Assembly: GCF_000422825.1 (NCBI RefSeq) | Contig: NZ_AUGU01000013.1 | Span: 620,001 to 684,000 of the forward strand | Source of the DNA: Nocardioides insulae DSM 17944 | GTDB taxonomy: Bacteria > Actinomycetota > Actinomycetes > Propionibacteriales > Nocardioidaceae | Direction of reading: 5' to 3' | Length of the DNA stretch: 64,000 nucleotides | Shown here: piece by piece, positions 47,870 to 55,624 of the stretch | How the letters are laid out: the number at the start of each line of letters is the position of its first letter | Numbering within the stretch: position 1 is the stretch's first letter | Notes under the pieces: generated by a model | What the model was told of the DNA's origin: nothing | The model's database searches: none | Seen by the model: the letters and a program-made list of their open reading frames with translations, nothing else | Translations under genes and position numbers: made by a program

Positions 47870-48487
47870 GTGACCTCAGCGAGCGAGCGTCGGCAACACT
47901 TCTCGGCCGCCACCAAGCAGTCCCTGGTCGACGTCGCCCAGGGACTCTTCGCCCTGCACGGGTACGCCGGCACGTCGCTGGAGGCGATCGTGGCGGGCGC
48001 CGAGGTCACCAAGGGGGCGCTCTACCACCACTTCACCGGCAAGCAGGCGCTCTTCGAGGCGGTCTTCGCGCGCGTGGAGGAGCGGGCGGCCCAGCGGATC
48101 CAGGGCGTGATCGACGCCGAGCGCGACCCGTGGCTGCGGGCCGAGGCCGGCCTGCGCACCTTCCTGGACATCGTCCGCACGCCGGACTACCTCCGGATCG
48201 TCGTGCAGGACGGGCCCGCCGTGCTCGGCTACGAGCGCTATCGCGAGCGCGAGGAGCGGACCGCCTATGCCGTGGTCTCCGACATCGTCGGAGAGGTGTT
48301 CGCGCACGACGGTCGCGGCCTCGATCCCGGCCTCGCCGACACCTTCGCGCGACTCTTCGTCGGCGCGCTGTCCTCAGTGGGCTCGGCAGTGGGCGACGCG
48401 GCCGACCCGGACGCCGAGGCGGCCCGGGTCGAGGCCGCGGTGGGCCTGGTGCTCGCGGGCCTGCGGACGGTGGCCGCGGCTCACTGA
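47870..48487 (+). CDS. TetR-family transcriptional regulator
   Basis: 205 residues from a GTG. DNA-binding domain: QSLVDVAQGLFALHGYAGTS and AIVAGAEVTKGALYHHFTGK with the usual YHHF. The ligand domain starts near VFARVEERAAQRIQGVI and matches TetR_C groups with a conserved TPDYLRIVVQDGPAVLGYER. Targets unknown; the overlapping promoter with yqgE makes yqgE and itself natural candidates. Confidence 0.9.
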   Translation: MTSASERRQHFSAATKQSLVDVAQGLFALHGYAGTSLEAIVAGAEVTKGALYHHFTGKQALFEAVFARVEERAAQRIQGVIDAERDPWLRAEAGLRTFLDIVRTPDYLRIVVQDGPAVLGYERYREREERTAYAVVSDIVGEVFAHDGRGLDPGLADTFARLFVGALSSVGSAVGDAADPDAEAARVEAAVGLVLAGLRTVAAAH

Positions 48488-48508
48488 CCGAAGCTCACTC
48501 GCCGATAT

Positions 48509-49531
48509 TCACTGGCCGAGGCTGACCTGGCCGGCGTTCTTGGGGAGGAGTTCCAGCCAGACCTTGCCGACCGGGACGGCCAGTTCGGTGCCGTCGGCCA
48601 GGGAGAAGGAGACCGGTGCGTCCTCGGCGGACTTCTCCCAGGTGGCCTTGACCATCCGGCCGTCGTGGAAGACCCAGGCGTTGCCCTTGCCCTCGAAGTG
48701 CGAGATCGGCACGTCGGCCCCGCCCGGGTCCTTGTACGGAGCCAGCGAGGTGCGCACCTTGAGCACCGCGACCGTGTCGGGGGTGAACGCATCGTCCTCG
48801 GGCATGTGGCCGTTCTCCAGCACGTACCCCTTGCCGTCGTAGGACCACTGCGACGCGTGCCCGCCGAAGTCGGCGGTGAAGTTCTTGGCCTTCTTGCCGG
48901 CCGGGAACTTCTCGGCGTCCGACCAGGTGAAGTAGTCGTCCGGCCGCGCGTCCTCGCCCTCGGCCGACTTGGAGATGGTCTTCAGATCCGCGATCACGTT
49001 GTACGGCGCCGGGCGGCTGTCGTCTCGGGAGAAGCCGTCGGCGCCCTCTTCGATGTAGCTGACGCCGGCCTCGTCGAGGGTCTCCTTCGTGAAGCCCGCC
49101 GCGCCGCTGGTGACGATGGTGCCATCGACCGGGGCGACGATCCCGGCGTCGGAGGGGCGCATCGAGCGGACCGCCTCCACCTCGCGGGGCAGGTTCTCGT
49201 AGTAGAACGCGGCGAGCCGGGTGAGGTTGCCCTCGACCAGTTCCTCGACGACCAGGTCGGACTGGCTCAGGCCCACCTGGGGGGCTCCGCCGTCGGTGTT
49301 CTCCACCTTGACGACGTACACGGGGTGGGACTTGGCCGCACTCTCGCCGTCGGGCAGTGCCACGCCGGTCAGGGGCCAGTGGTCGGGCTCGCTGGGTGCG
49401 GCGCTGGCGCCGTCGTCGGCCTTGGGTTCGGGGTCGTCGTCGCCTCCGCAGGCGGACAGCAGCAGGCCGGCGGCGAGCAGCGGGGTCACGGCTCGCGCGA
49501 ACGTGCGGTGAGGGGCGCGGGAGATGCGCAC
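48509..49531 (-). CDS. DUF3048 (YerB-like) lipoprotein
   Basis: 340-residue exported lipoprotein. The signal peptide has lipobox LLSAC (Cys about 28), then an acidic linker and the DUF3048 N-terminal domain (VYVVKVENTDGGAPQVGLSQ, DLVVEELVEGNLTRLAAFYY, PREVEAVRSMRPSDAGIVAP) and C-terminal domain (VPISHFEGKGNAWVFHDGR). This is the YerB family, function unknown, cell-envelope located. Start is GTG 49531 with GGAG upstream. The long upstream gap holds a hairpin and the 83-bp repeat. Confidence 0.9.
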   Translation of the reverse strand: MRISRAPHRTFARAVTPLLAAGLLLSACGGDDDPEPKADDGASAAPSEPDHWPLTGVALPDGESAAKSHPVYVVKVENTDGGAPQVGLSQSDLVVEELVEGNLTRLAAFYYENLPREVEAVRSMRPSDAGIVAPVDGTIVTSGAAGFTKETLDEAGVSYIEEGADGFSRDDSRPAPYNVIADLKTISKSAEGEDARPDDYFTWSDAEKFPAGKKAKNFTADFGGHASQWSYDGKGYVLENGHMPEDDAFTPDTVAVLKVRTSLAPYKDPGGADVPISHFEGKGNAWVFHDGRMVKATWEKSAEDAPVSFSLADGTELAVPVGKVWLELLPKNAGQVSLGQ

Positions 49532-49629
49532 GATGAAGGCTCCGATCGAATCTTCGGACGTCTGAGGGGAGGTCCCGGCAAGTCCGGGCGGCGCACTTCA
49601 GTGTGCGTCGCGATGGCGGTACACACAGG

Positions 49630-49662
49630 AAGGCGCGCCCGGCCCTCGGCCGAGCGCGCCTT
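49630..49662. terminator. Hairpin between the 83-bp repeat and the DUF3048 gene
   Basis: AAGGCGCGC (49630-49638) pairs with GCGCGCCTT (49654-49662), extended by CGGCC/GGCCG around a CTC loop. It could terminate transcripts from fabG. No clear T-run. Confidence 0.5.
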
Positions 49663-49722
49663 ACGATAGCCAGCTGAGCCAAACCCTTGACTCAGCGCCA
49701 CCTAGGTCCTGCGCACACTGGT

Positions 49723-49911
49723 GAGCGGCGACACGCTGGTGCCGACCGCCCAGCACGGCAGCGTGGCGCCGCCGCAGGTGCATCCTCTCCTTTGCACGCA
49801 CCAGCGAGCGGCGACACGCTCGTGCCGACCGCCCAGCACGGCAGCGTGGCGCCGCCGCAGGTGCATCCTTTCCTTTGCACGCACCAGCGAGCGGCGACAC
49901 GCTCGTGCCGA
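49723..49911. repeat. 83-bp tandem repeat, 2.3 copies, downstream of fabG
   Basis: GAGCGGCGACACGCT recurs at 49723, 49806 and 49889, exactly 83 bases apart. The first two units are full, the third is cut after 23 bases, five bases before the fabG stop. Copies differ at a few positions. Each unit can fold: GCGGCG-CACGCT pairs with AGCGTG-CGCCGC. A diverged piece precedes 49723. The period is not a multiple of three and no gene is supported. Confidence 0.92.
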
Positions 49912-49915
49912 CTGG

Positions 49916-50683
49916 TTACAGCAGGGTGGCGCCACCGTCGACGTAGAGGGTCTGGCCGGTGACGTAGGAGGACTCGTCGCTGGCCAGGAAGGCGGCGACG
50001 GCGGCGATGTCCTCGGGGAAGCCGACCCGCTTGACGGGGTTGCGGTCGGCGGCACCGGCGCGGAAGGTCTCCACGTCGACGCCGAGGCGGGCGGCGGTGG
50101 CGTCGGTCATCTCGGTGGCGATGAATCCGGGGGCGATGGCGTTCACGTTGATGCCGAACTTGCCCAGCTCGATGCCCAGGGTCTTGGTGAAGCTCTGGAT
50201 GCCACCCTTGGCGGTGGAGTAGTTGGCCTGCCCGCGGTTGCCGGTGGCCGAGGTGCTGGAGACGTTGATGATCTTGCCGTACTTCTGCGCGGACATGTGG
50301 GCCTGCGCGGCCTTGCTCATCAAGAAGGCGCCCTTGAGGTGGACGTTCATGACGAGGTCCCAGTCCTCCTCGGTCATCTTGAACAGCAGGTTGTCGCGGG
50401 TGACCCCGGCGTTGTTCATCAGGATGTGCAGACCGCCGAGCTCGCTGACGACGCGCGCGATCGCGGCGTCGACCGAGGCACCGTCGCCGACGTTGCACCC
50501 GATGCCGATCGCCTTGGCGTCGCCGATGACCGGCAGCTTGCCCGCGGCGTCGCTGGCCGCCTGCTCGTCGAGGTCGATGATGGCGACCGACGCGCCCTCC
50601 TCGGCGAACCGGGTGGCGACCCCGAAGCCGATGCCTCGGGCGGCACCGGTGATGACTGCAACGCGACCGTCGAAACGACCCAT
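49916..50683 (-). CDS. fabG: 3-oxoacyl-ACP reductase-type SDR (FabG)
   Basis: 255-residue NADP-dependent SDR. Cofactor loop TGAARGIGFG (about 12-21), NNAG in ILMNNAGVTRDNLLFKM (the VTRDNLL segment is typical of FabG), catalytic Ser in NVSSTSATGNRGQANY and YSTAK. Ends GQTLYVDGGATLL. The long loop with DVETFRAGAADRNPVKRVG is somewhat unusual and may reflect a CoA-linked or accessory role rather than the main fatty acid synthase FabG. A GAAC-N4-GTTC palindrome lies upstream. Confidence 0.85.
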   Translation of the reverse strand: MGRFDGRVAVITGAARGIGFGVATRFAEEGASVAIIDLDEQAASDAAGKLPVIGDAKAIGIGCNVGDGASVDAAIARVVSELGGLHILMNNAGVTRDNLLFKMTEEDWDLVMNVHLKGAFLMSKAAQAHMSAQKYGKIINVSSTSATGNRGQANYSTAKGGIQSFTKTLGIELGKFGINVNAIAPGFIATEMTDATAARLGVDVETFRAGAADRNPVKRVGFPEDIAAVAAFLASDESSYVTGQTLYVDGGATLL

Positions 50684-50743
50684 GATTGTGTGACCTCCGC
50701 TGATCAGGGATTGGTGGTAGGTACTACGACCGCGGTCACTCTA

Positions 50744-50755
50744 GAACAATCGTTC
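50744..50755. promoter_or_regulatory. Candidate operator upstream of fabG
   Basis: GAAC-AATC-GTTC palindrome, 60 bases upstream of the fabG ATG and overlapping the HIT stop codon. The form resembles TetR-type operators of lipid genes, but spacing does not match KstR. Confidence 0.4.
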
Positions 50756-51170
50756 AGTGACCCGCTAAAGCGGTCCGAATCCGGTTCGTGTACACGGCCA
50801 TCTCGGCGTCGTCGGCGTACTTGTGTCGCGGCCAGAAGAAGCCGCGCAGCCCGTCGCCCTTGGTGCGCGGCACGACGTGCAGATGCAGGTGGGGCACGGA
50901 TTGGCTGACGGTGTTGTTGACCGCGACGAAGCTGCCCTGGGCGCCGAGCCCTTCCACCATTGCGGAGGCGAGCTGCTGGCCGGCGGCGAGGAAGCCGTCG
51001 CGGAGCCCCGGCGGGAGGTCCGGGAGCGTCACCACATGCTGCCGGGGCACCAACAGGACATGGCCCTTGAAGACCGGGCGGCGGTCGAGGAAGGCCACCA
51101 GCTCCGGCCCTTCGAGCACGATCTCGGCCGGTTCGTCCCCGGCCGCGATCGCGCAGAAGACACAGGTCAC
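50754..51170 (-). CDS. HIT-family nucleotide hydrolase/transferase
   Basis: 138-residue histidine-triad protein. The HxHxH motif is HLHLHVVP near residue 95, with the N-terminal CVFCAIAAGDEPAEIV and FKGHVLLVPRQHVV blocks. Such proteins cleave phosphoramidates or dinucleoside polyphosphates. N-terminal CxxC may bind zinc, as in some HIT proteins. GTG start, with TACGCT six bases upstream. Located between GDPD and fabG genes on the same strand. Confidence 0.92.
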   Translation of the reverse strand: MTCVFCAIAAGDEPAEIVLEGPELVAFLDRRPVFKGHVLLVPRQHVVTLPDLPPGLRDGFLAAGQQLASAMVEGLGAQGSFVAVNNTVSQSVPHLHLHVVPRTKGDGLRGFFWPRHKYADDAEMAVYTNRIRTALAGH

Positions 51171-51176
51171 CGGCTC

Positions 51177-51182
51177 AGCGTA
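51177..51182 (-). promoter_or_regulatory. -10 box of the HIT gene
   Basis: TACGCT on the minus strand followed by six bases and GTG 51170. Confidence 0.5.
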
Positions 51183-51257
51183 GCGAGGCCGACGCGCTCA
51201 GCCGGGTCCATCGATCGTCGCCGTCGCGCAGCAGGGGCAGGATCGGTGGCCCCAGGC

Positions 51258-52040
51258 TCAGGCCGCGGGCGTTCCCGCTCCGGCGCGCTCCGCGAGGAGA
51301 CGGCCGAGGACGTCGGGCCGATTGGTGATCACACCGTCGACGCCCTGGTCGAGGGCGGCGTGCATGCGTTCGGGATCGTCGAGGGTCCAGGTGTGGACCG
51401 CCAGCCCGTGCCGGTGCACGGCGGCGACGTACTCACTGCTCAGAGCACTGGCGTGCGGGTTGATCTGTCGCGCCCAGGTCAGGTCGGGCAGATCGTCGAC
51501 GGCGGGGGTGCCGAGCAGCCCGACCGGCGTGCCGGGTTGGAGGCTCGCGTAGATCGCCATCGCGTTCCAGTCGAAGCTCTGCACCGTGAGCCGTCCGCGG
51601 GCAAGCGCCCAAGGCAGGTACCCGGGGACGCCGGCGAAGGTGTCGGCCACCGCCCGCTCGAGGCCGGGGTGGAGCCCGGGCGACTTGAGTTCCATCAGGA
51701 TTCCGGTGCGGGTACGGCGCACCTGTCCGATCAGCTCGGCCAGGGTCGGCACCCGCTCCCCCACCCACTCCGCGCCGAACCAGGAGCCGGCGTCGAGCCG
51801 TTTGATCTCCGCCAGGGTGAAGTCGCCGACGTTCCAGGGCGCTCGGTCCGGGAAGACCCGTTCCACGTCGGTGGTGCGGGACAGGGTGGCGTCGTGCAGG
51901 AGCACGGGGACGCCGTCACGCGACAGTTGGACGTCCGACTCGAGCGCGTCGGCACGCTGGGCGATCGCCACCGCGAAGGCGGCGAGCGTGTTCTCCGGTG
52001 CGTAGGCGCTGGCGCCTCGGTGGGCGGTGGTGGTCCACAC
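51258..52040 (-). CDS. Glycerophosphodiester phosphodiesterase
   Basis: 260-residue GDPD TIM-barrel enzyme that hydrolyses glycerophosphodiesters to glycerol 3-phosphate and an alcohol. Signature: TAHRGASAYAPENTLAAF (catalytic His and Arg, metal Glu), ALESDVQLSRDGVPVLLHDA (metal Glu-Asp, catalytic His), and a later ELKSPG. No signal peptide, so cytosolic. The start is uncertain: I take GTG 52040, with GAGG just upstream; frames further upstream are poor in coding signal. Confidence 0.88.
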   Translation of the reverse strand: MWTTTAHRGASAYAPENTLAAFAVAIAQRADALESDVQLSRDGVPVLLHDATLSRTTDVERVFPDRAPWNVGDFTLAEIKRLDAGSWFGAEWVGERVPTLAELIGQVRRTRTGILMELKSPGLHPGLERAVADTFAGVPGYLPWALARGRLTVQSFDWNAMAIYASLQPGTPVGLLGTPAVDDLPDLTWARQINPHASALSSEYVAAVHRHGLAVHTWTLDDPERMHAALDQGVDGVITNRPDVLGRLLAERAGAGTPAA

Positions 52041-52146
52041 GCCTCGAACGATGGCGGCGGCGTTCGACACCGGCGTGACCTGGAGGTGGCGAGCCGGCCA
52101 ACGTTGGATGCCCGGGCGGGCGCGGCGGCCCGGCTTGGTCCCGACG

Positions 52147-52152
52147 TAGGTT
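52147..52152 (+). promoter_or_regulatory. -10 box of the NAD(P)-binding protein gene
   Basis: TAGGTT followed by seven bases and the ATG at 52160. Confidence 0.5.
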
Positions 52153-52159
52153 GGGACCC

Positions 52160-52819
52160 ATGCGTATCGCCATCGTCGGAGGACACGGAAAGATCGCGCG
52201 CCTGCTGCCTCGGCTGCTGGCCCGAGCGGGACATCAGCCGGTGGCGCTGGTCCGCTCGGAGGGCCACCGGGCCGAACTGGAGGCATCGGGGGCCGAGGTG
52301 CGTCACCTCGACATCGAGCAGCAGGGGGGCGAGGAGTTCGCCGCGGCGTTCGCCGGCTGCGACGCGGTGGTGTTCGCCGCCGGCGGCGGGCCGGACGGCA
52401 GCGTCGAACGCAAGCGGACTGTCGATCTGGAGGGTTCGCTGAAGTCGATCGAAGCCGCCCGGAGCCGCGGCATCCGCCGGTTCGTGCAGATCTCGGCGAT
52501 CAACGTCGACGACCCGCTGCCTGCCGACACCAGCGAGGTCTGGGCGGCCTACGTCGCAGCCAAGCGCGACTCCGACACCGCCCTGCGTGAGAGCGGACTC
52601 GACTGGACCATCCTCCGACCCGGCCGGCTCACCGACGACCCGGCCACGGGGCTGGTCTCGCTCGGCCCGGACGTCGCCCGCGGGGAGATTCCCCGCGCGG
52701 ACGTCGCCGTCGTCCTCGCCGCGGTGCTCGACCGGCCCGACACCATCGGCCACCAGTGGAACCTGGTCGGAGGCGAGACCACCGTCTCAGCGGCGCTGGA
52801 CACCGCCGTTCGGGAGTGA
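52160..52819 (+). CDS. NAD(P)-binding atypical SDR (NmrA/SDR_a5-like)
   Basis: 219-residue Rossmann protein. Dinucleotide loop IVGGHGKIARLL near the N-terminus (GGxGxxxR-like), VFAAGGGPDG, and a YVAAKRDSD segment with Tyr and Lys followed by DWTILRPGRLTDDP, the signature of the SDR_a5/YwnB-like group. Many relatives are redox sensors or quinone reductases. Substrate unknown. Leaderless ATG. Confidence 0.87.
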   Translation: MRIAIVGGHGKIARLLPRLLARAGHQPVALVRSEGHRAELEASGAEVRHLDIEQQGGEEFAAAFAGCDAVVFAAGGGPDGSVERKRTVDLEGSLKSIEAARSRGIRRFVQISAINVDDPLPADTSEVWAAYVAAKRDSDTALRESGLDWTILRPGRLTDDPATGLVSLGPDVARGEIPRADVAVVLAAVLDRPDTIGHQWNLVGGETTVSAALDTAVRE

Positions 52820-52866
52820 GTCCGGCGGTGAGGGAACCCACCGGCCGCGGGACGCGTCCCATCGGC

Positions 52867-53361
52867 ATGAAGAGGATCCCCACCGTCCTGGTGCCGGTGC
52901 CCCTCCTGGTCGCTCTGGTCGCCGGCTGCGGCTCGGAGGGTGAGCCCACCGCCGTCGACCCGACCAGCACCCCGACCAGTCCCACCGCCTCGGCGTCAGC
53001 GGCGCCGGAGATCGAGGTGGTCACCGGCCCCGACACCGGCCCCGCCAGCGGAGGTGGGGCCGCCGAACAGCAGGCGACCCGGGTCACCACCTCGGCCGAG
53101 CAGGCGTCGTACGCCGCGACCCTGCCCGACGCCCTCCAAAAGCCCTTCCTCAGCGCTGTCGCCGAGCACGGTGTGTCCAGCGGAGAGGAGAGGTGGGCCC
53201 AGACGGTCCACGTCGGCTGCGCGGTCCCCTCCCCCGAGCAGGTCGAGGTCGAGCAGGACGCCGGGGGCACCGTCACCCTGACGGCGGCCGTCAAGGAGGA
53301 CCGCACCGTCACCTGCTACGTGGCCACCCGGAGCCTGGCCATCGCGACCCTCTCGGGGTGA
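52867..53361 (+). CDS. Hypothetical secreted lipoprotein
   Basis: 164-residue exported protein with a clear lipoprotein signal: LLVALVAGC (Cys about 21), then a Thr/Ser/Pro-rich linker of about 45 residues and a small domain of about 100. The domain has two Cys (HVGCAVPSP and VTCYVATRS) that may form a disulfide. No family recognised. The ATG is 47 bases after the previous stop; GGGACGCGTCCC, a perfect 12-base palindrome (52849-52860), is six bases upstream of it. Confidence 0.75.
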   Translation: MKRIPTVLVPVPLLVALVAGCGSEGEPTAVDPTSTPTSPTASASAAPEIEVVTGPDTGPASGGGAAEQQATRVTTSAEQASYAATLPDALQKPFLSAVAEHGVSSGEERWAQTVHVGCAVPSPEQVEVEQDAGGTVTLTAAVKEDRTVTCYVATRSLAIATLSG

Positions 53362-53414
53362 ACCGCCGCGTCCCGAGACCCAGATGCGCGCATCGCCGAT
53401 CGAGCCGGATCAGG

Positions 53415-54707
53415 TCAGGCCCGGGTCTGATCAGCGTCCGGGTCGGGACGCGACACCGCTGCGAGTGACCGGCGAGCGGAGGGGCTGGCCAGGATCGCGG
53501 CGATCGCGAGGAGCAGGAGGAGGCCCGCGACGACCAGCAGCAGGCGCACGTCGACCTCGTCGGCCAGTGGGCCGAAGACCACCATGCTCAGCGGCATCGC
53601 GACGGTCATCACGATGCCCACGAATCCGAAGACCCGGCCGAGCATCTCCGGCTCCACGCTCTCCTGCAGGATCGTCATCGTGGTGCTGGTGAGGGGCGCG
53701 AAGGTGATCCCGATCAGCAGCCCGAACGCGAAGAAGGCCCACAGCCCCTCGGCCAGACCGAGCCCCACGGTGAACAGACCGCTCGCGACCATCGTCGCGA
53801 TGACCAAGGTGATCCGCTGGGTGACCCGGCCTCCCCAGATCGCCAGCGCCAGCCCGCCACCGAGCATGCCCGCCGACCAGCACACCTCGTTGACGGTCAG
53901 CTTCCAGACCTCGGTGCCGAACTCCCGGGTGATCACCAGTGGCGACAGGTACGACGGAGCGCCCAGCAGCACCATCACCACGGCCATCAGGCCGACCACC
54001 CAGCGCACCGACGCATGCGAGGCGAGGTAGCGGAACCCGCCCACCAGGTCGGCGAAGTAGCCGGCGGCGGCGACCTCACCCTGCGGCCGAGGCGGCCGCG
54101 GCACCGGCACCAGGAAGAGCAGACCGACCCCGATCAGGGCGGTGACCACGTCGACGAAGAAGACGGCGGTGATCGAGAGACTGGCGTAGATCGCGGCCGC
54201 GAGGGCAGGCGCCAGCAGCATCATCCCGGACTGGATGGACTGGTTGAGACCGTTGACCCGCAGCAGCACCCGCTGGGGGACGATCTGCGGGAGCATCGCG
54301 GAGACGGCGGGGGTCTGGATACCCGCGAACGTCGAGCGCACCGCCAGCGCGGCATAGATGATCCACAGGTCGTCCACCCCCGACACCATCAGCAGTGCCA
54401 GCACGAGGGTGGCCAGGGCGATCGCGGTATCGGCGCCCATCGCCAGCAGTTTGCGGTGATGCCGGTCGGCCCAAACACCGCCGAAGATCGAGACGAACGC
54501 CTGCGGCAGCATGCCGAAGACGATCGACCACATCAGGACCGACCCCGACTGGGTCTGGATCGTCAGGTGCCACATCACGGCGTACTGCACCAGCATCGAG
54601 CCCAGCAGCGAGACGGTCTGACCGCCCAGGAACAAGACGATGTTGCGCCGCCACCCGGGCGGCTCATCGGTCGAGGTCGGCGTCAGCGGCGTCGGCTCGG
54701 CGGTCAC
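53415..54707 (-). CDS. MFS transporter (MFS_3-like exporter)
   Basis: 430-residue MFS protein with 12 predicted helices: WRRNIVLFLGGQTVSLLGSM at helix 1, motif A as GGVWADRHHRKLLAMG, and a long C-terminal cytosolic tail. It resembles macrolide/siderophore exporters; substrate unknown. The GTG at 54707 is preferred because GAAGGA lies seven bases upstream; a longer in-frame ATG at 54773 would cover the promoter. Expression is probably set by a MerR-family activator acting on the palindrome in the promoter spacer. Confidence 0.86.
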   Translation of the reverse strand: MTAEPTPLTPTSTDEPPGWRRNIVLFLGGQTVSLLGSMLVQYAVMWHLTIQTQSGSVLMWSIVFGMLPQAFVSIFGGVWADRHHRKLLAMGADTAIALATLVLALLMVSGVDDLWIIYAALAVRSTFAGIQTPAVSAMLPQIVPQRVLLRVNGLNQSIQSGMMLLAPALAAAIYASLSITAVFFVDVVTALIGVGLLFLVPVPRPPRPQGEVAAAGYFADLVGGFRYLASHASVRWVVGLMAVVMVLLGAPSYLSPLVITREFGTEVWKLTVNEVCWSAGMLGGGLALAIWGGRVTQRITLVIATMVASGLFTVGLGLAEGLWAFFAFGLLIGITFAPLTSTTMTILQESVEPEMLGRVFGFVGIVMTVAMPLSMVVFGPLADEVDVRLLLVVAGLLLLLAIAAILASPSARRSLAAVSRPDPDADQTRA

Positions 54708-54771
54708 CGGAACATCCTTCCCGATCCATGTCGGTCGCTCTCCAAGGGCCCGATCGGCCCTCCGTCGCACC

Positions 54772-54802
54772 ATCCGACACTCTCAACCTGGGTTGAGGTC
54801 AA
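54772..54802 (-). promoter_or_regulatory. MerR-type promoter of the MFS gene
   Basis: Minus strand: -35 TTGACC (54797-54802), 19-base spacer, -10-like TCGGAT (54772-54777). The spacer holds the palindrome CTCAACC-CA-GGTTGAG (54782-54797). A 19-base spacer with a centred palindrome is the hallmark of MerR-activated promoters. Confidence 0.5.
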
Positions 54803-54900
54803 GCGGATGACTCGTGAGCCGACGACGAGGCCCGCGCGACCAGAGGTGTGGCGTTGGGGCCCCGCACCTCGCGCGCGCAGCGCGCACAGAAATGACGAGA

Positions 54901-54934
54901 CGACGTGGCCCGCGCAGAGCGCGGGCACACGTCG
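54901..54934 (-). terminator. Terminator of ssrA
   Basis: CGACGTG/CACGTCG and CCCGCGC/GCGCGGG stems stacked around an AGA loop, starting 12 bases after the tmRNA 3' end. The following bases in that direction include TCGTCATTTCT. Confidence 0.75.
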
Positions 54935-54946
54935 CCCAGAGTTGAG

Positions 54947-55314
54947 TGGAGCTGCGGGGAATCGAACCCCGGTCCTCGAGCGTCGAACGAAGTATTCTCC
55001 GGGTGCAGTCCGCGCTGGCGATTTTCTCAGCCCCGGTGCTCGCACGGACGCGTCACCGACAGGCTCAGCCGGGAAAGAGTCCCGCGTCACCCTCCCGGCG
55101 GAAGTGACGCGGCAAGTCTCCTAGTCGACGCCAGGATCAGAGCCGGAGACGGACGCTCTGTCTGACGCTTCGATCACCGCTCAGGCGGCGAGAGCGAAGG
55201 AACTGCGCTTAGCGTTGGCAGTTATGTGTTTCCAGCGATCGTTTACGAGATGACGCTGGCTTCTCGACCCGCTTCCCTTCGGACTAACGTCCCAAGTCGA
55301 AACCGATCAGCCCC
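54947..55314 (-). ncRNA. ssrA: tmRNA (ssrA)
   Basis: Transfer-messenger RNA of about 368 bases. The acceptor stem pairs 5' GGGGCTG with CAGCTCC, the 5' end continues GATCGGTTTCGAC, and the T-arm GGTTCGATTCCCC is at the 3' end, no encoded CCA. The tag frame is at 55181-55219: ANAKRSSFALAA then TGA, preceded by one Ala from the charged RNA. The tag ends in Ala-Leu-Ala-Ala, as Clp substrates require. SmpB is encoded 1.3 kb away, beyond an amidohydrolase gene. Confidence 0.96.
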
Positions 55315-55624
55315 TCTTGATTTGTCAACGCGACCAAGCGTACCGGGTGCAACCCGCGGACACGAACCGGTATTCCGTTCCGCGCATCGGGTCCGCCGCG
55401 CACCTCCCGAGCGCCACCGCTCCCCCACGGCGCGGGCCGACTCGTCGGCTGGGAGAGGCTCCCGATGTCCCCCTCCAGGTCGGGGCTGAGGACCCGGTCG
55501 ATCCGTCCACGGCTCAGGGCCGCAGCGGAGGCCCACGGAGGGCACGCCGAGGGGTTCGGCGGCGTCGAGCGACAGCCGCCGAAGAGGCTCCCGATCCCGA
55601 AGAAACGAAGGCGGGCGGGTCCGC
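55315..55624. other. Intergenic region upstream of ssrA
   Basis: 310 bases with no convincing gene. The first ~30 are AT-richer (TTGTCAACG, TGATTTG) and presumably hold the ssrA promoter, but -35 and -10 cannot be fixed. The rest is ordinary GC-rich sequence. Open frames here are shadows. Confidence 0.5.

Noticed and set aside
49692..50055. Cys-rich repeated peptide in open frames over the 83-bp repeat
   Set aside because: The peptides come from a non-triplet repeat and change frame between copies; no start, ribosome site or family.
50744..50755. KstR site upstream of fabG
   Set aside because: The half-sites are four bases apart rather than two; kept only as a generic palindrome.
52849..52860. 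GGGACGCGTCCC palindrome as an operator
   Set aside because: Perfect but short and GC-rich, and lies between two probably co-transcribed genes; chance is likely, so it is only mentioned with the lipoprotein.
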